64,000 bases of DNA from Eretmocerus hayati (taxonomy: Eukaryota > Arthropoda > Insecta > Hymenoptera > Aphelinidae). The stretch's first letter is position 1. Every line of letters begins with the position of its first letter. The DNA is taken from the NCBI GenBank assembly GCA_029851415.1, contig CM056743.1, positions 72,809,186 to 72,873,185 on the forward strand, read 5' to 3'. Under the pieces are notes generated by a model. The model saw nothing but the letters and a program-made list of their open reading frames with translations, had not been told where the DNA came from and ran no database searches. This document shows positions 62,809-64,000 of the stretch, in pieces. The position numbers and the translations under genes are program-made.

Positions 62809-64000
62809 CCGGAAATTGCTCTGAAGGGGATGATCAAAATAGATTCTGGGAGCAATGAATCAGCAATGAAATTTCAGCTAAGTCAGGTTTCGATGGGTCG
62901 ACAAAAACTCAATGTTTGCGCTGGGTCCACATTGAACTCAGCATAGGCACTCATATCTCCGCCGGGAATTGCTCTGAGGGGACGATCGAAATAGATTCTG
63001 GGAGCAATAGATTAGCAATAATATATAAGCTGAGTCAGGTTCCTATGGGTCGACAAAAACTCAATGTTTGCGCTGGGTCCATATTGAACTCAGCACAAAC
63101 ACTCATATCTTTGCCGGAAGTTGCTCTAAGGGGATGATCAGAACGGATTCTGGGAGCAATGAATTAGCAATAGAATATAAGCTAAGTTGGGTTCCGATCG
63201 GTCAGCATAAACCCAATGTTTGTGCTGGGTCCACATTGAACTCAGCACAAGCACTCAAATCTTCGCCGGGAAATGCTCTGAGGGGATGATCAAAACGGAT
63301 TCTGAGAGCAATGAATCAGCAATAAAATGTAAGCTAGGTTAGGTTCTGATAGGTCAGCAGAAACCCATCGTTTGTGTTGGGTCCACATCGAACTCAGCAC
63401 AAGCACTCATATCTCCGCCGGGAGTTGCTCCAAGGGGATGATCGAATCGGATTCTGAGAGCAATAAATTAGTAATAAAATATAAGCTAAGTCAGGTTCCG
63501 ATGGGTCGACAAAAACTCAATGTTTGCGCTGGGTCCACACTGAACTCAGCACAAGCACTCATATCTCCGCCGGAAATTGCTCTGAGGGGATGGTCGAAAT
63601 AGATTCTGGGAGCAATAGATTAGCAATAATATATAAGCTGAGTCAGGTTCCTATGGGTCGACAAAAACTCAATGTTTGCGCTGGGTCCATATTGAACTCA
63701 GCCCAAATACTTATATCTCCGCCGGAAGTTGCTCTAAGGGGATGAGCAGAACGGATTCTGAGAGCGATAAATTAGCAATAAAATATAAGCTAAGTTGGGT
63801 TCCGATCGGTCAGCATAAACCCAATGTTTGTGCTGGGTCCACATTGAACTCATCACAAGCACTCATATCTCCGCCGGGGAATGCTCTAAGGGGATGATCA
63901 AAATAGATTCTGGGAGCAATGAATTAGCAATAAAATATAAGTCAAGTCAGGTTTCGATGGGTCGACAAAAACTCGGAGTCTGTGCTGGGTCCACATTGAA
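61851..64000. repeat. Third, partial copy of the 8.8-kb unit, cut by the window edge
   Basis: Order and subtype match 30,527–32,676 (offset 31,324) and 39,348–41,497 (offset 22,503) to the last base. It is more diverged than the two tandem copies are from each other. It reads GTCGACAAAAAC near 63,510 where both have GTCGCCAAAAAC, GGGGATGATC near 63,893 where both have GGGGATTATC, and GCATAGGCACTC near 62,942 where both have GCACAGGGACTC. The last 25 bases (63,976–64,000) are an incomplete monomer. Confidence 0.88.

Larger units (their letters stand above)
1..64000. repeat. Satellite DNA array, 152-bp monomer, about 421 copies
   Basis: The monomer was defined from the A of the ATGTTTG motif; copies start at 140, 292, 444 and so on to 63,976. 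Ordered landmarks in each copy are ATGTTTGTGCTGGGTCC, ATTGAACTCAGCACAA, CTCATATCTCCGCCGG, GAGGGGATGATCA, GATTCTGGGAGCAAT, ATATAAGCTAAGTCAGG and GATGGGTCGACAAAAACTC. Phase bookkeeping over the whole window gives 379 monomers of 152 bp, 30 of 153 bp, 10 of 151 bp and one of 128 bp; the net drift is only -4 bases in 64 kb. All copies point the same way and nothing unrelated interrupts them. Consensus GC is 64 of 152 bases. The length is close to a nucleosome repeat, as in many centromeric satellites; that location is inference. I do not recognise the family. Confidence 0.98.

Noticed and set aside
144..63897. More than 200 overlapping plus-strand open frames of about 60–80 residues
   Set aside because: They start at TTG within TTTGTGCTGG, end at the TGA of GGGGATGATC about 1.5 monomers later, overlap each other, and change frame each monomer since 152 is not a multiple of 3. 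They follow the repeat period exactly and show no independent gene signals.
1..64000. CRISPR array
   Set aside because: The repeat is 152 bp and contiguous, with no short conserved repeat alternating with unique spacers and no cas genes.
1..64000. 5S rRNA or tRNA gene cluster
   Set aside because: The monomer length could suggest a small RNA gene with spacer, but no 5S internal control region, tRNA boxes or terminal T-run is seen in any copy.
1..64000. Bacterial or viral origin
   Set aside because: A 64-kb homogeneous satellite with higher-order duplications and no gene is not expected in prokaryotic or viral genomes; no coding sequence supports either.
1..64000. Assignment to a named plant or animal satellite family
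   Set aside because: The consensus did not match any satellite I could recall with confidence; a database search with the consensus monomer would decide.

Overview
The whole 64 kb window is one uninterrupted tandem satellite DNA array. A monomer of 152 bp repeats head to tail, always in the same orientation, from the first base to the last. Bookkeeping of monomer phase gives 420 complete monomers (140–63,975), a partial one at the left edge (1–139) and a 25-base partial at the right edge. I find no credible protein gene, RNA gene, transposon, telomere repeat or unique sequence. Base composition of the consensus monomer is about 42% GC. Homogeneous nucleosome-sized satellites of this extent, with higher-order duplications, are typical of centromeric or other constitutive heterochromatin in plants and animals, so the host is most likely a eukaryote. 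I do not recognise the satellite family and cannot name the species.

Layout. 1–12.4 kb is the most varied part, a mosaic of monomer subtypes with small modules repeated at 456 bp (2.4–3.7 kb) and 911 bp (6.06–7.91 kb). 13.8–22.4 kb holds a tandem duplication of 4,410 bp (29 monomers). 22.4–27.1 kb is an older, rearranged relative of part of the next block. 27.1–44.8 kb is a nearly perfect tandem duplication of 8,821 bp (58 monomers), in which I saw only eight base differences. 44.8–50.3 kb is a mosaic of shortened copies of neighbouring and distant segments. 50.3–58.0 kb is a tandem duplication of 3,801 bp (25 monomers). 59.1–62.8 kb repeats with a 1,368 bp (9-monomer) period. From 61.85 kb to the right edge the sequence resumes the order of the 8.8 kb unit, a third partial copy that continues outside the window.

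Every block length is a whole number of monomers plus or minus the few one-base indels the block contains. This is what unequal crossing-over or replication slippage in monomer register would produce. The monomer carries an 11-bp inverted repeat able to form a hairpin, an 11-bp internal direct repeat, and a SalI-type palindrome. A common subtype has a TATA-like element next to a TGAGTCA bZIP-type site. Much of the polymorphism looks like CpG decay. Short open frames do recur, but they begin at TTG, shift frame at each monomer because 152 is not divisible by 3, and are shadows of the repeat.
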